Shown here one piece after another: positions 1-7,534 of a stretch of DNA of 64,000 nt. The position numbers and the translations under genes are program-made. How positions within the stretch are numbered: position 1 is the first letter of the stretch; every line of letters starts with the position of its first letter. The DNA is from Acidipropionibacterium sp. (GTDB taxonomy: Bacteria; Actinomycetota; Actinomycetes; Propionibacteriales; Propionibacteriaceae). The notes under the pieces were generated by a model. That model was not told where the DNA came from. It ran no database searches and saw only the letters and a list, made by a program, of their open reading frames with translations. Where the stretch lies: the NCBI GenBank assembly GCA_022647765.1, contig JALCLH010000009.1:1-64000 (forward strand), given 5' to 3'.

Positions 1-153
1 GGCCAAAAACGAAAGACATCTGCATGACACCACAGGACTTGAGCTGTCGTCCTGACACGGAGAACCTTGCACCACGTGGGAAGTAGATCCCTCGGCCAGC
101 CGGGGCGTCAGAACAAACTTGAGTGGATGGAGATTTGAGCCGAGGGGTATCCG
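1..153. other. Left edge, no complete gene
   Basis: No complete gene is visible before the GTG at 154. Frame 1 stops at 25-27 (TGA), so the first few codons may be the 3' end of an element gene that lies mostly outside the window. A 20-codon frame runs from an ATG at 24 to a TAG near 86 but has no recognisable family. The stretch is probably the spacer upstream of the element genes that follow. Confidence 0.4.
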
Positions 154-700
154 GTGCACCTGTTGGACATGAGCATTCACCACAGCCACTCCGTCAACCC
201 CGACGAGACGCCAGTCAGTCTGCCGCTGGCCGTCATCACGGTCGATTCCTACGGTGTCCTCACCGTCACCCTGGACGGCGCCGACTACCCGCAGCCCTCG
301 CCAACCGCGCCGTGGACGAAGGCGCGGTTCGGCGAACTCCTCGACGTCCTCACCGCAGACCGCACACGAACCATCCGGGTCGAGATTCACGAGTCCGACG
401 GCAGCACATTCACTGACATCATTCATGCCGTCCGCACCCCACGCCCCGACCCAATCGACGGACCACCGACGCCTCGTCGGGCCCGGTCACCGCCACACAC
501 CAGAAACCGCTGAGGTGGCCGGAGCCGGATTCCAGCCGGGCGAAGAGGTCACGGTCGCCCTCGTCCGGAGCACCGTTGAAGCCACTGCGGCGGGGACCGT
601 CCGCGTGACACTAGATCTCAGGGAACTACCCTCGGGCGGCGCGGACATTCTGCTGGTTGGCATCACCTCGGCGCGGGTCGTGACGCGGCGGGTGCCATGA
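154..700 (+). pseudogene. Conserved ICE accessory protein, frame broken near 480
   Basis: Two overlapping frames together make one protein of about 180 residues of a type that precedes the coupling-protein gene in actinobacterial integrative elements; its function is unknown. The first frame starts at GTG 154, with a purine-rich GAGGGG box 7 bases upstream, and reads through an 'ESDGSTFTDIIHA' segment before stopping at 511-513. The second frame continues with 'ETAEVAGAGFQPGEEVTVAL' and ends in RRVP at 698-700. Removing one base in the GGGCCCGG run at about 479-486 joins them. The second frame's TGA overlaps the ATG of the next gene (ATGA), as expected for translational coupling, so the downstream end is genuine. 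It may be a sequencing error, a true mutation, or two separately translated parts; I favour one interrupted gene. Confidence 0.55.
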
Positions 701-2478
701 GCACGCAGCGCCAGTCCGGCTCGATGGGTGACGAGCTGACGAACATCCTCATGGTCGGGCTCGCGGCCCTCTTCGGACTCATCCTCGCCATCCGCGGCGC
801 AGGCTCCGTCGCTGCATTCGTGACCGGCGCCGACCAGCCACAAGCAGGCATCACCGGTGGCCTGGCTGTCCTGTTCAATCCCGGCGATCCAGCGGGCGCG
901 CTCCACGCCGACGGGCTCAACCCCATCGCCTACTGGACCACCCTGACACTCATGCTCGGCTTCCTCGGAGCCGCAGGAGCCTGGGGGTGGATGAAGTGGC
1001 GACGTCACTCCCGCGCGGTCGACGTGGACCCACACCGGCTGGCCGGGACCGCCACCAGCCACGAAGTCACCACAGCAGCATCGGCGAAAGCACTGGTCCA
1101 CCGCGCCAGGACACTCCGCCCGTCCCTGGTCGAGCCAGAACCTCGCGATGTGGGGTTCTTGCTCGGGCAGTCGAAGGGAAAGCAGGTGTGGGCCAGCGTT
1201 GAGGACTCCATCCTCCTCATCGGCCCGCCTCGATCCGGCAAGGGCTTACACATTGTTATCCCGGCGATCCTCGACGCGCCCGGTGCCGTGGTCACCACCA
1301 GCACTCGGCCCGACAATCTCACCGTCACACTCCGCGCGCGACAGAAGGTCGGGCCCGTCGCCGTATTCGACCCCCAGCACCTCGCCGAAGGCGTCCCCGC
1401 TGGATTGCGCTGGTCACCGATCCGCGGCTGCGATGACCCGCTCACGGCCATGATCCGCGCCACCGGGCTCGCGACCGCGACCGGCCTCGCTGACGGCGGG
1501 GTGGATGGTGGCGGGTTCTGGGAAGGCAAGACCCGCGTCGCCCTCCAAGCACTCCTGCATGCCGCCGCGTTGGATCACCGCACACCCGCCGAGCTGTTCC
1601 GTTGGACCCTTGACCCGTCTGCCGCGGCCGACGCCGTCGCGATCCTCACCGGTTCGCCCCACGCAGCAACCGGCTGGGCCGAATCCCTGGAAGCCATGAT
1701 CGACGCCGACCCCCGCACCCGCGACTCCATCTGGCAAGGCGTCTCCCTGGCGCTGGCAGCACTGGCTGACCCCCGCGTCCTCGACGCGGTCAGCCCCGGG
1801 CCCGGTGAGCAGTTCGACCCCGAAGCCTTCATCCGCAACAAGGGCACCCTCTACCTACTGGCCACCGGAGCCGGGGCAGGCAATAGTGCCGCCCTCGTTG
1901 CCGCGTTCGTGGAAGACCTCGTCGAAACCGCCCGGCGGATGGCCGCCCGGAACCCGGGCGCACGGCTCGACCCACCACTCCTGCTCGCACTGGACGAGAT
2001 CGGCAACCTCGCACCCCTCCCATCCCTGCCGACTCTGATGGCGGAAGGCGGCGGCACCGGGATCACGACCATGCCCGTCCTCCAGTCCTTGGCCCAAGCC
2101 AGGGACAAGTGGAGCGAGAACCAGGCCGGAGCCATCTGGGACGCCAGCATCGTCAAGATCATCCTCGGCGGCGCCTCCAATAGTCGAGACCTTCAAGACC
2201 TCGCCACCCTCATCGGCGAGCGCGACGAGTACACCGATTCCATCACCCTCGGCGACCACGGAACCCGCTCAAACCAGCGCTCCGTACGCCGGGTGCCAAT
2301 CCTGCCACCCGACCGCATCCGCACCCTCCCATTCGGCACCGGAGTCATCCTCCTGCGCTCCACACCACCGATCATCACCGACCTGAAGCCCTGGCCGAAG
2401 CGCGGCGACGCCACGCATCTCACGCGAGACCGCGCGGGCATCGAAGCCCTCCTGCAACGGCCGCCCAGCGCCGAGTAG
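697..2478 (+). CDS. Type IV coupling protein, VirD4/TraG-like (conjugative element)
   Basis: Membrane-anchored ATPase expected to deliver the relaxase-DNA complex to the conjugation channel. Two hydrophobic segments (about residues 14-35 and 78-100) precede a soluble ATPase domain. Walker A is GPPRSGKG from residue 176; the Walker B-like motif is LLLALDEIGNLAP near residue 430. The C-terminal third contains the family's 'ILPPDRIRTLPFGTGVILLR' type ending. At 593 residues it is normal for actinobacterial TraG-like proteins, which lack the long N-terminal parts of VirD4. The ATG overlaps the stop of the preceding accessory gene. The SSB gene follows 90 bases downstream on the same strand. No relaxase is seen in the window; it should lie to the left of position 1. 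Confidence 0.88.
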   Translation: MSTQRQSGSMGDELTNILMVGLAALFGLILAIRGAGSVAAFVTGADQPQAGITGGLAVLFNPGDPAGALHADGLNPIAYWTTLTLMLGFLGAAGAWGWMKWRRHSRAVDVDPHRLAGTATSHEVTTAASAKALVHRARTLRPSLVEPEPRDVGFLLGQSKGKQVWASVEDSILLIGPPRSGKGLHIVIPAILDAPGAVVTTSTRPDNLTVTLRARQKVGPVAVFDPQHLAEGVPAGLRWSPIRGCDDPLTAMIRATGLATATGLADGGVDGGGFWEGKTRVALQALLHAAALDHRTPAELFRWTLDPSAAADAVAILTGSPHAATGWAESLEAMIDADPRTRDSIWQGVSLALAALADPRVLDAVSPGPGEQFDPEAFIRNKGTLYLLATGAGAGNSAALVAAFVEDLVETARRMAARNPGARLDPPLLLALDEIGNLAPLPSLPTLMAEGGGTGITTMPVLQSLAQARDKWSENQAGAIWDASIVKIILGGASNSRDLQDLATLIGERDEYTDSITLGDHGTRSNQRSVRRVPILPPDRIRTLPFGTGVILLRSTPPIITDLKPWPKRGDATHLTRDRAGIEALLQRPPSAE

Positions 2479-2567
2479 TTGAACGCTGGGAAGCCGCGTG
2501 CACCTGCCTGGCACAGCGGTCCTGATCGATGGGGCCGCCCCAATCTGAAGGGCAGGAGGACAGTCCC

Positions 2568-3026
2568 ATGGCTATCCGTACCCAGCAGTCCATCTCTGGT
2601 TTCATCGCCACCGACCCGCAGCTGACGATGACCGATCGCGGGGAAGCCCGCTTCTACGCGAGGTTCGGTCAGGAGAACTTCCACCGCGAGGAGGACGGCT
2701 CGTTCACAAAGTTGGAGCCGAGCTTCCACAACCTCGTCATGTACCGGGCTACCGCCGAACGCGCTTTCGAGCGGTTCACCAAGGGCGACAGCTTCGTCGC
2801 AGAGGGATACGCCCACGAGTACTCCTACGAACGGGACGGTCAGAGCCTGTCGGGTGAAGAGTTCGTGGCCAAGAAGATCGGCCACGACACCGCCCGCACC
2901 CGCTACGAGGTCGATCGTGCTCCCCGCAAGGTCGCCGCCCAGGAGACCGTGCAGCGTGAGCAGGAGCGTGCGTTCGACCCTCCAGTCTCGCGGCCGACCA
3001 CCAATACGCCGATGCTCGGCCGCTGA
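2568..3026 (+). CDS. ssb: Single-stranded DNA-binding protein of the element
   Basis: A 152-residue OB-fold protein of the SSB type, expected to coat the transferred single strand during conjugation or element replication. The pattern 'QQSISGFIATDPQLTMTDRG', then 'ARFGQENF', 'LVMYRATAERAFERFTKGD' and 'FVAEGYAHEYSYERDGQ' follows the strand order of SSB domains. The C-terminus ends in PMLGR and lacks the acidic DDDIPF-type tail of chromosomal SSB, so recruitment of host partners is probably different. ATG 2568 is preferred over an in-frame upstream ATG at 2529 because GGAGGA lies 8 bases before it. It sits between the coupling protein and a DUF4913-like gene, a usual order in actinobacterial ICEs. 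Confidence 0.8.
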   Translation: MAIRTQQSISGFIATDPQLTMTDRGEARFYARFGQENFHREEDGSFTKLEPSFHNLVMYRATAERAFERFTKGDSFVAEGYAHEYSYERDGQSLSGEEFVAKKIGHDTARTRYEVDRAPRKVAAQETVQREQERAFDPPVSRPTTNTPMLGR

Positions 3027-3045
3027 ACAAGGACAGGAGCGCACC

Positions 3046-3627
3046 ATGACTACTCACACCCCAGGCATCGACGACGAGCCCGACTACGACGACACGCAGA
3101 ACCTGGTCGCCGAGCCTCCGCACCCGATCAACTGGAATCTGCTGACGGCTGACGATCTGGAACAGGAACTGCTGGAACTGAACCGGTGGGTCGACTGGCT
3201 GCGCCACACCTATGGCCTCCCGGCCTCCGTCGTCCCGCCCTACTGGCACCGCCACCCCGAACTGCTCTGGGAACTCTCCGCCCTCCACCTGCACTGGCTG
3301 TGCGCCTACGACCCCGATCAGAACGGCTCCGCACCGCTGGGCTGGCACCGCGACTTCGCCGACGCCCGCCAGCGCCTCCGCGACTGGGTCACCTCCTCCG
3401 GCACCAGGCTGGATCGCGACCGGCCGACCCGGCAAACGACCTGGCCCGGCGAAGCGTCTGCCGAACACGCCCTGGAGACCGTGATCACTGATCGGGATGC
3501 AGACTTCGTCCAGTACGTTCTCGACCAAGTTGAGGCACGCCAGCAGGCCGAAGACGCCTTCTACGCCAGCATCGACGAAAACACCGGAGAGATCCACGAC
3601 CGCTCCGAGAGTCCCCAAGGTGAGTGA
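3046..3627 (+). CDS. DUF4913-like conserved ICE protein
   Basis: A 193-residue acidic, tryptophan-rich protein. The central segment 'LNRWVDWLRHTYGLPASVVP', followed by a WHRHPELLWELSALHLHW stretch and a 'GWHRDFADARQRLRDWV' block, resembles DUF4913 proteins, which accompany coupling-protein genes in actinobacterial integrative elements. No catalytic motif, signal peptide or membrane segment is evident, and the function is unknown. ATG 3046 has ACAGGAGCG about 8 bases upstream and lies 19 bases after the ssb stop, so the two genes are probably co-transcribed. The stop overlaps a GTG belonging to the next small frame. Confidence 0.65.
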   Translation: MTTHTPGIDDEPDYDDTQNLVAEPPHPINWNLLTADDLEQELLELNRWVDWLRHTYGLPASVVPPYWHRHPELLWELSALHLHWLCAYDPDQNGSAPLGWHRDFADARQRLRDWVTSSGTRLDRDRPTRQTTWPGEASAEHALETVITDRDADFVQYVLDQVEARQQAEDAFYASIDENTGEIHDRSESPQGE

Positions 3628-3632
3628 GCCTG

Positions 3633-3833
3633 ATGGTTCGCTCCTACAAACGCACGACGGACCGGCCGGACGCCAACCGACCGGTCCGCGTGCGCTACCT
3701 CAAACGCGACCAGATCGACGCCGAGAAGGTCGCCGAAGTCCTCATCCGCATCGCCCTGCGTGCCGCAGGCAATGGCACCACAACCGGCAACGCCGGAAGC
3801 TACCTTCGTGACCTTCTCACGTCAGGCCGGTAA
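3633..3833 (+). CDS. Small basic hypothetical protein of the element
   Basis: A 66-residue, Arg/Lys-rich protein beginning VRSYKRTTDRPDANRP (translated as Met at ATG 3633). I do not recognise the family. ATG 3633 is chosen because an AAGGTGAG purine box lies about 8 bases upstream; GTG 3624, which overlaps the stop of the preceding gene, is an alternative that adds three residues. It is the last gene before a factor-independent terminator, so it likely closes the transfer-gene operon. Charge and position suggest a DNA-associated or regulatory role, but that is only inference. Confidence 0.5.
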   Translation: MVRSYKRTTDRPDANRPVRVRYLKRDQIDAEKVAEVLIRIALRAAGNGTTTGNAGSYLRDLLTSGR

Positions 3834-3883
3834 ACTGGCCCCCAAAGCACAACGAACCGGCGTCGTTGGCACCAGACTCTTAA

Positions 3884-3912
3884 GCCCCGCAATCGGGGTG
3901 TTCTTCCTATTT
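3884..3912 (+). terminator. Rho-independent terminator after the transfer genes
   Basis: GCCCCG (3884-3889) pairs with CGGGGT (3894-3899) across a CAAT loop and is followed by a T-rich run (GTTCTTCCTATTT). It lies 50 bases after the last small element gene and 66 bases before the integrase start, so it separates the transfer operon from the integrase. Confidence 0.6.
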
Positions 3913-3977
3913 ACTGACGTGACCGCCATCCGGCGCCCCACAAGACCCTAACCAGGGTCCAGTGAAAGGCGGTCACC

Positions 3978-6035
3978 ATGACACTCTCACCCCTACCCTC
4001 TGGCCTCGACATGGGCGAGCTGCATAAGCTCGCCGCCACAGCCGCCCAGATCCAGCGCACCTCGACCCCAGACAACGCTGATGGTCTGGTCCCTGCAATC
4101 AGTTACCTTCGGGTCTCCACCAAGGACCAGGCCACCCGAAACGGTCTTGAAGAGGGCCTGTCGATCCCCGCCCAGCGCGAGGCGGCTCAGCGAAAGGCTG
4201 ACCAGCTTGGCGCCGTCATCGTCAAAGAGTTCATCGAACCCGGCGAGTCCGCCAAGACCGCGCAACGCCGCGCCCTCCAGGACATGCTCGACTACGTCAC
4301 CGAGAACCCCGTCCAGTACTGCATCATCAACAAGGTCGACCGCCTGGCTCGCAACCGCCTCGACGACGCGATCATCCACGCGACACTCCGGGACGCGAAC
4401 ATCAGCCTGGTCTCCGTGACGGAGAACATCGACGAGACGCCCTCAGGGATGCTCATGCACGGCATCCTCGCCTCCATGGCCGAGTTCTACTCACTGAACC
4501 TCGCTCAAGAAGTCCTCAAAGGAATGACCCAGAAAGCCAGCATGGGTGGCACTCCTGCCAAAGCACCCCTCGGGTACCTGAACGTACGCACCACCGACGC
4601 GAAAGGCCACGAGATCCGAGACGTCACCGTCGATCCCGAGCGGGCCGAACTCATCACGTTTGCCTTCACCGCCTACGCCACCGGCAACTGGACCCTCTCC
4701 TCCCTCGCCACCGAGCTGGAAGCCCGAGGACTCACCACCAGGCCGACGCCGTCCTTCCCGTCGAAGCCCGTGACGACGAAGGCACTGCACAAAATCCTCA
4801 CCAACCCCTACTACCAAGGCAGCGTCACGTTCCGCGGCGTCACCTACGACGGCGCTCACGACCCTCTCGTCGACACCGAGACATGGCTACGCGTCCAGAC
4901 CGAACTGGCCGCCAAGAACCAGCGCGGAGAGAAGCCCCGCACCCACGACCACTACCTCAAGGGAACGCTCTACTGCTCGTGCGGGGCGAAGATGATGATC
5001 GAATGCCCCACCGGCAAGTCCGGCATCACCTACGAGTACTTCACCTGCTCCGGACGCCGCAAGAAGAACGGTTGCACGCGATCCGCCATCCTCACCGACC
5101 GCATCGAGGACCGGATCGACTCCACCTACGGCGCCAACGGCCTCACCCCCGACGAGGCCGATCGTGTCCGCGAAGTCCTCGGAGCCGTCTTCGACCAGCT
5201 CGAAGCCACCACCGACCACGAACGTGCACTCCTGACCACCCAGAAGGAGAAACTCGACGCCGAGCGACTCAAGCTCGTCCAAGCCCACTACGCCGACGCC
5301 ATCCCGCTCGACCTCCTCAAGTCCGAGCAGGAACGCATCCGCACCACTCACGACGCCATCGAACACCGGCTGGAGAACCTCGCCACCAGCTACGAGGACA
5401 CCCGTGAGGGCCTCGACCAGCTCGCCGACATCCTCACCGATCTCGGCGACGTCTACACGCGATGCGAACCTGCTGAACGCCGCATCCTCAACCGAGCCCT
5501 CTTCGACAAGATCATCCTTGACGACGAGGAGACCGTCCGCTACCAGCCCGACCAGGCCGTCCAGGCAGCGTTGGACTGCGTCATCCCTGGTCACGCACCG
5601 ATCGCCGAGGCCGAAGCATCCGACCCCGAAGACACTTCGAACCCTGCCCGCTTGTCTGCGGGGCAGGGTTCGAAAATGTCACTTTTGGTGGAGCATAGGG
5701 GATTCGAACCCCTGACCTTCTCATTGCGAACGAGACGCGCTACCAACTGCGCCAATGCCCCAAGAACCGGGTTCACGCTACCACAAGGCCCGCCAGGCAC
5801 CAATCCGGCAGCGTGCACCCATGCAGCTCGGGCAACTCAGGCGGTCCTCTGCTCGAGCGCTCCGTCCTCGGCGGCGTCGACCACGGCACCGTCCGCCGTG
5901 TCCTCGACCGCCTGCAGATCCTCGGCCTGCGGATCCTCGGCCGTCACCGGGGAGTCGGTCTCGCCGGCGACCGGCCCCGGCGCCGTCAGGTCGATCGTGC
6001 GCACGGTGCGCGCGGCGATCGGCGTCGACACATAG
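3978..6035 (+). CDS. Large serine recombinase (element integrase), frame open through the tRNA
   Basis: Serine integrase that should insert and excise the element. The resolvase domain (about residues 40-190) has the nucleophile in YLRVST (Ser47) and the downstream KVDRLARNRL motif. A 'recombinase' domain follows, then a zinc ribbon (CSCG, and C-x9-C of TCSGRRKKNGC, about residues 332-368) and a long coiled coil (about 400-510), the usual large-serine-integrase layout. The normal protein probably ends soon after residue 555. Here no stop occurs: the frame crosses a terminator-like hairpin, then the antisense of tRNA-Ala (giving RGFEPLTFS...), and continues antisense to sepX until 6035. The last 115 or so residues therefore come from the insertion site and host DNA. 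The stop in the excised circle would be supplied by the other element end. Confidence 0.85.
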   Translation: MTLSPLPSGLDMGELHKLAATAAQIQRTSTPDNADGLVPAISYLRVSTKDQATRNGLEEGLSIPAQREAAQRKADQLGAVIVKEFIEPGESAKTAQRRALQDMLDYVTENPVQYCIINKVDRLARNRLDDAIIHATLRDANISLVSVTENIDETPSGMLMHGILASMAEFYSLNLAQEVLKGMTQKASMGGTPAKAPLGYLNVRTTDAKGHEIRDVTVDPERAELITFAFTAYATGNWTLSSLATELEARGLTTRPTPSFPSKPVTTKALHKILTNPYYQGSVTFRGVTYDGAHDPLVDTETWLRVQTELAAKNQRGEKPRTHDHYLKGTLYCSCGAKMMIECPTGKSGITYEYFTCSGRRKKNGCTRSAILTDRIEDRIDSTYGANGLTPDEADRVREVLGAVFDQLEATTDHERALLTTQKEKLDAERLKLVQAHYADAIPLDLLKSEQERIRTTHDAIEHRLENLATSYEDTREGLDQLADILTDLGDVYTRCEPAERRILNRALFDKIILDDEETVRYQPDQAVQAALDCVIPGHAPIAEAEASDPEDTSNPARLSAGQGSKMSLLVEHRGFEPLTFSLRTRRATNCANAPRTGFTLPQGPPGTNPAACTHAARATQAVLCSSAPSSAASTTAPSAVSSTACRSSACGSSAVTGESVSPATGPGAVRSIVRTVRAAIGVDT
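5636..5674. terminator. 14-bp perfect hairpin between integrase and tRNA-Ala
   Basis: TTCGAACCCTGCCC (5636-5649) is perfectly repeated in inverse at 5661-5674, with an 11-base loop. On the minus strand it follows tRNA-Ala by about a dozen bases, so it can serve as the tRNA terminator; on the plus strand it lies inside the open integrase frame and is followed by a short A-run. The arm shares the GGGTTCGAA core with the tRNA T-arm, which may matter for site recognition. Confidence 0.6.
5686..5761 (-). tRNA. tRNA-Ala (CGC anticodon)
   Basis: Read on the minus strand, the 76-nt cloverleaf starts GGGGCATTGGCGCAG, has a D-arm GCGCAGTTGGTAGCGC, an anticodon loop TTCGCAA with CGC at the anticodon positions, and a T-arm containing GGGTTCGAATCCC. 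The acceptor arms GGGGCAT and ATGCTCC pair with one G-T. The discriminator is A and CCA is encoded (5686-5688). The element's integrase gene converges on its 3' end, so the tRNA is the probable attachment site. Confidence 0.93.
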
Positions 6036-6700
6036 GTGGGAGCCGTCACCGGAACGGCGTCCCACAACGATCCGGGATCGCCGGCGATCGGACCGCTCAA
6101 CGTCACTGAGTGGGCGGTGGTGGGTTCGTCCTCCTCCCGCTGCTCGACGTCCCCGGCGGATCCGGGAAAGGGATCCTCACGAGTCAGCAAGACCGTGTGC
6201 TCGTCCCACCCCCTGTTGATCTGCTCGACCTGATCGTCGAAGCGCCTGGCCATCGTCACCACGGAGAACCGCGCGACCACCAGGAAGAGCACGACCAGGG
6301 CGCCGGCGCCGACGGTGAACCACCAGGACAGCACGTTCAACCCGGCCAGCACCGCCATCGCCGTCGTGAGCAGCATCAGCACCGCCAGCGTCCTGCGGCG
6401 CCTCACCGCGGCGTCGGCCCAGGCCTGGCGCAGCTCATGCCGGGCGTGCGCCCGGGTGTACGGGGTGGCGACCTCAGTGCCATCAGCGGCGGCGTCATCC
6501 ACAGCCTCGGCCGAGGCGGGGGTGATCGTCAACCCGCCGTCGCGGACCACCGCCATCGAGTCGGGAAACTCGCTCGTCTCCTCAGACTCCTCGATCTCGT
6601 CGTGGCGTCGCATCACGAACCACGGCACGAGGTAAGCGACCCACGCCACGATGAGTACTCCGAAGATGATTGCTTCCACGCGGAGAACGTTAGAGGGCAT
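5837..6700 (-). CDS. sepX: Divisome protein SepX/GlpR-like membrane protein
   Basis: A 287-residue integral membrane protein. One membrane segment is N-terminal (about residues 9-30, 'AIIFGVLIVAWVAYLVPWFV' followed by MRRHDE), and a hairpin of two lies at about 104-145. A long acidic, low-complexity tail follows. This layout and the adjacent acetyltransferase and MoeA-like glp genes match the actinobacterial SepX/GlpR family, which in Corynebacterium acts as membrane receptor for the FtsZ-binding Glp protein and in Streptomyces belongs to the divisome. Assignment rests on topology and gene order, not on a motif. It is transcribed after the acetyltransferase. Its 3' end lies 75 bases from tRNA-Ala and is overlapped in antisense by the extended integrase frame. 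Confidence 0.75.
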   Translation of the reverse strand: MPSNVLRVEAIIFGVLIVAWVAYLVPWFVMRRHDEIEESEETSEFPDSMAVVRDGGLTITPASAEAVDDAAADGTEVATPYTRAHARHELRQAWADAAVRRRRTLAVLMLLTTAMAVLAGLNVLSWWFTVGAGALVVLFLVVARFSVVTMARRFDDQVEQINRGWDEHTVLLTREDPFPGSAGDVEQREEDEPTTAHSVTLSGPIAGDPGSLWDAVPVTAPTYVSTPIAARTVRTIDLTAPGPVAGETDSPVTAEDPQAEDLQAVEDTADGAVVDAAEDGALEQRTA

Positions 6701-6814
6701 ACCGGGTCAGATTCAGGCTCCGCGCCGGAGTGTCGGCCAAATCTCATGACAACGGTGTAATTCATAGCCGGCTCGTACCACATGTCGGTCACCCCCGGAC
6801 GCCGGAGCGCCGAC

Positions 6815-7528
6815 TCAGGACAGCGGAGACCCCGGCAGCACATGCTCATCCAGATAGCTCCGCAGCACCCCCTGCGGCCGGTCGTCGCACAACAGCCGGA
6901 ACACCCGGTGGTCGCACCACTGCCCGTCGATGTGCAGATAGCGGGGCCGCAACCCCTCCTCGGCGAGCCCGAGCTTTTCCACGACTCTCAGACTCCGGTC
7001 GTTCTCGGGCCGGATGCAGATCTCGATGCGATGCAGCCGAAGCACCTGAAAGCAGTAGTCGGCGGCCAGTGCCACGGATGTCGGCATCACTCCGCGGCCG
7101 GCAAAGGGCACACTCACCCAGTAGCCCATCGAGCAGCTCAGGGCCGAGCCGTAGACGATGTTGGAGACCGTCAGCTGGCCGATGATCGGCAGCCGATCGG
7201 GGTGCGACGACGGCGTTCCCGGCCATCCGTCGTCCCAGGCGATCGCCCAGGGCAGGGCGGTGGGGATCCGCGCCGACCTCTGATTCCGGGCGACCATCTG
7301 CCGGAAGCTCGGCACCTCCTCGGCCGAGCCCGGCGGTCTGGTCGCCTCCCACGGCTGCAACCAGGCGGCGTCCCGCTCCCGGATCCTGAACCACTCGGCA
7401 CTGTCCGATCTGCGCAGCGCCCGCAGCACCACGGCTCCGGCTCGCAGCGTCGTCGGCCAGTGGTGAGTTGCGGGCAGCCGGATTCCGTAGGGCATCTGGA
7501 ACCCGCGCTGAGGCAGCGCTGCACTCAT
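6815..7528 (-). CDS. GNAT-family (RimJ/RimL-type) N-acetyltransferase
   Basis: A 237-residue acetyl-CoA-dependent N-acetyltransferase. The sequence has the beta4/beta5 region 'SMGYWVSVPFAGRGVMPTSV' with the acetyl-CoA loop, and the RimJ-type ending 'HRIEICIRPENDRSLRVVEK' plus LGLAEEGLRPRYLHIDGQW. RimJ/RimL enzymes acetylate N-termini of ribosomal proteins in E. coli, but the substrate here is unknown. The ATG is 6 bases after the stop of glp and the sepX gene follows, so the three form one operon; the same trio is adjacent in mycobacteria (moeA1-rimJ-Rv0996). An internal ATG at 7495 could also start the protein. Confidence 0.8.
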   Translation of the reverse strand: MSAALPQRGFQMPYGIRLPATHHWPTTLRAGAVVLRALRRSDSAEWFRIRERDAAWLQPWEATRPPGSAEEVPSFRQMVARNQRSARIPTALPWAIAWDDGWPGTPSSHPDRLPIIGQLTVSNIVYGSALSCSMGYWVSVPFAGRGVMPTSVALAADYCFQVLRLHRIEICIRPENDRSLRVVEKLGLAEEGLRPRYLHIDGQWCDHRVFRLLCDDRPQGVLRSYLDEHVLPGSPLS

Positions 7529-7534
7529 CGCGAT

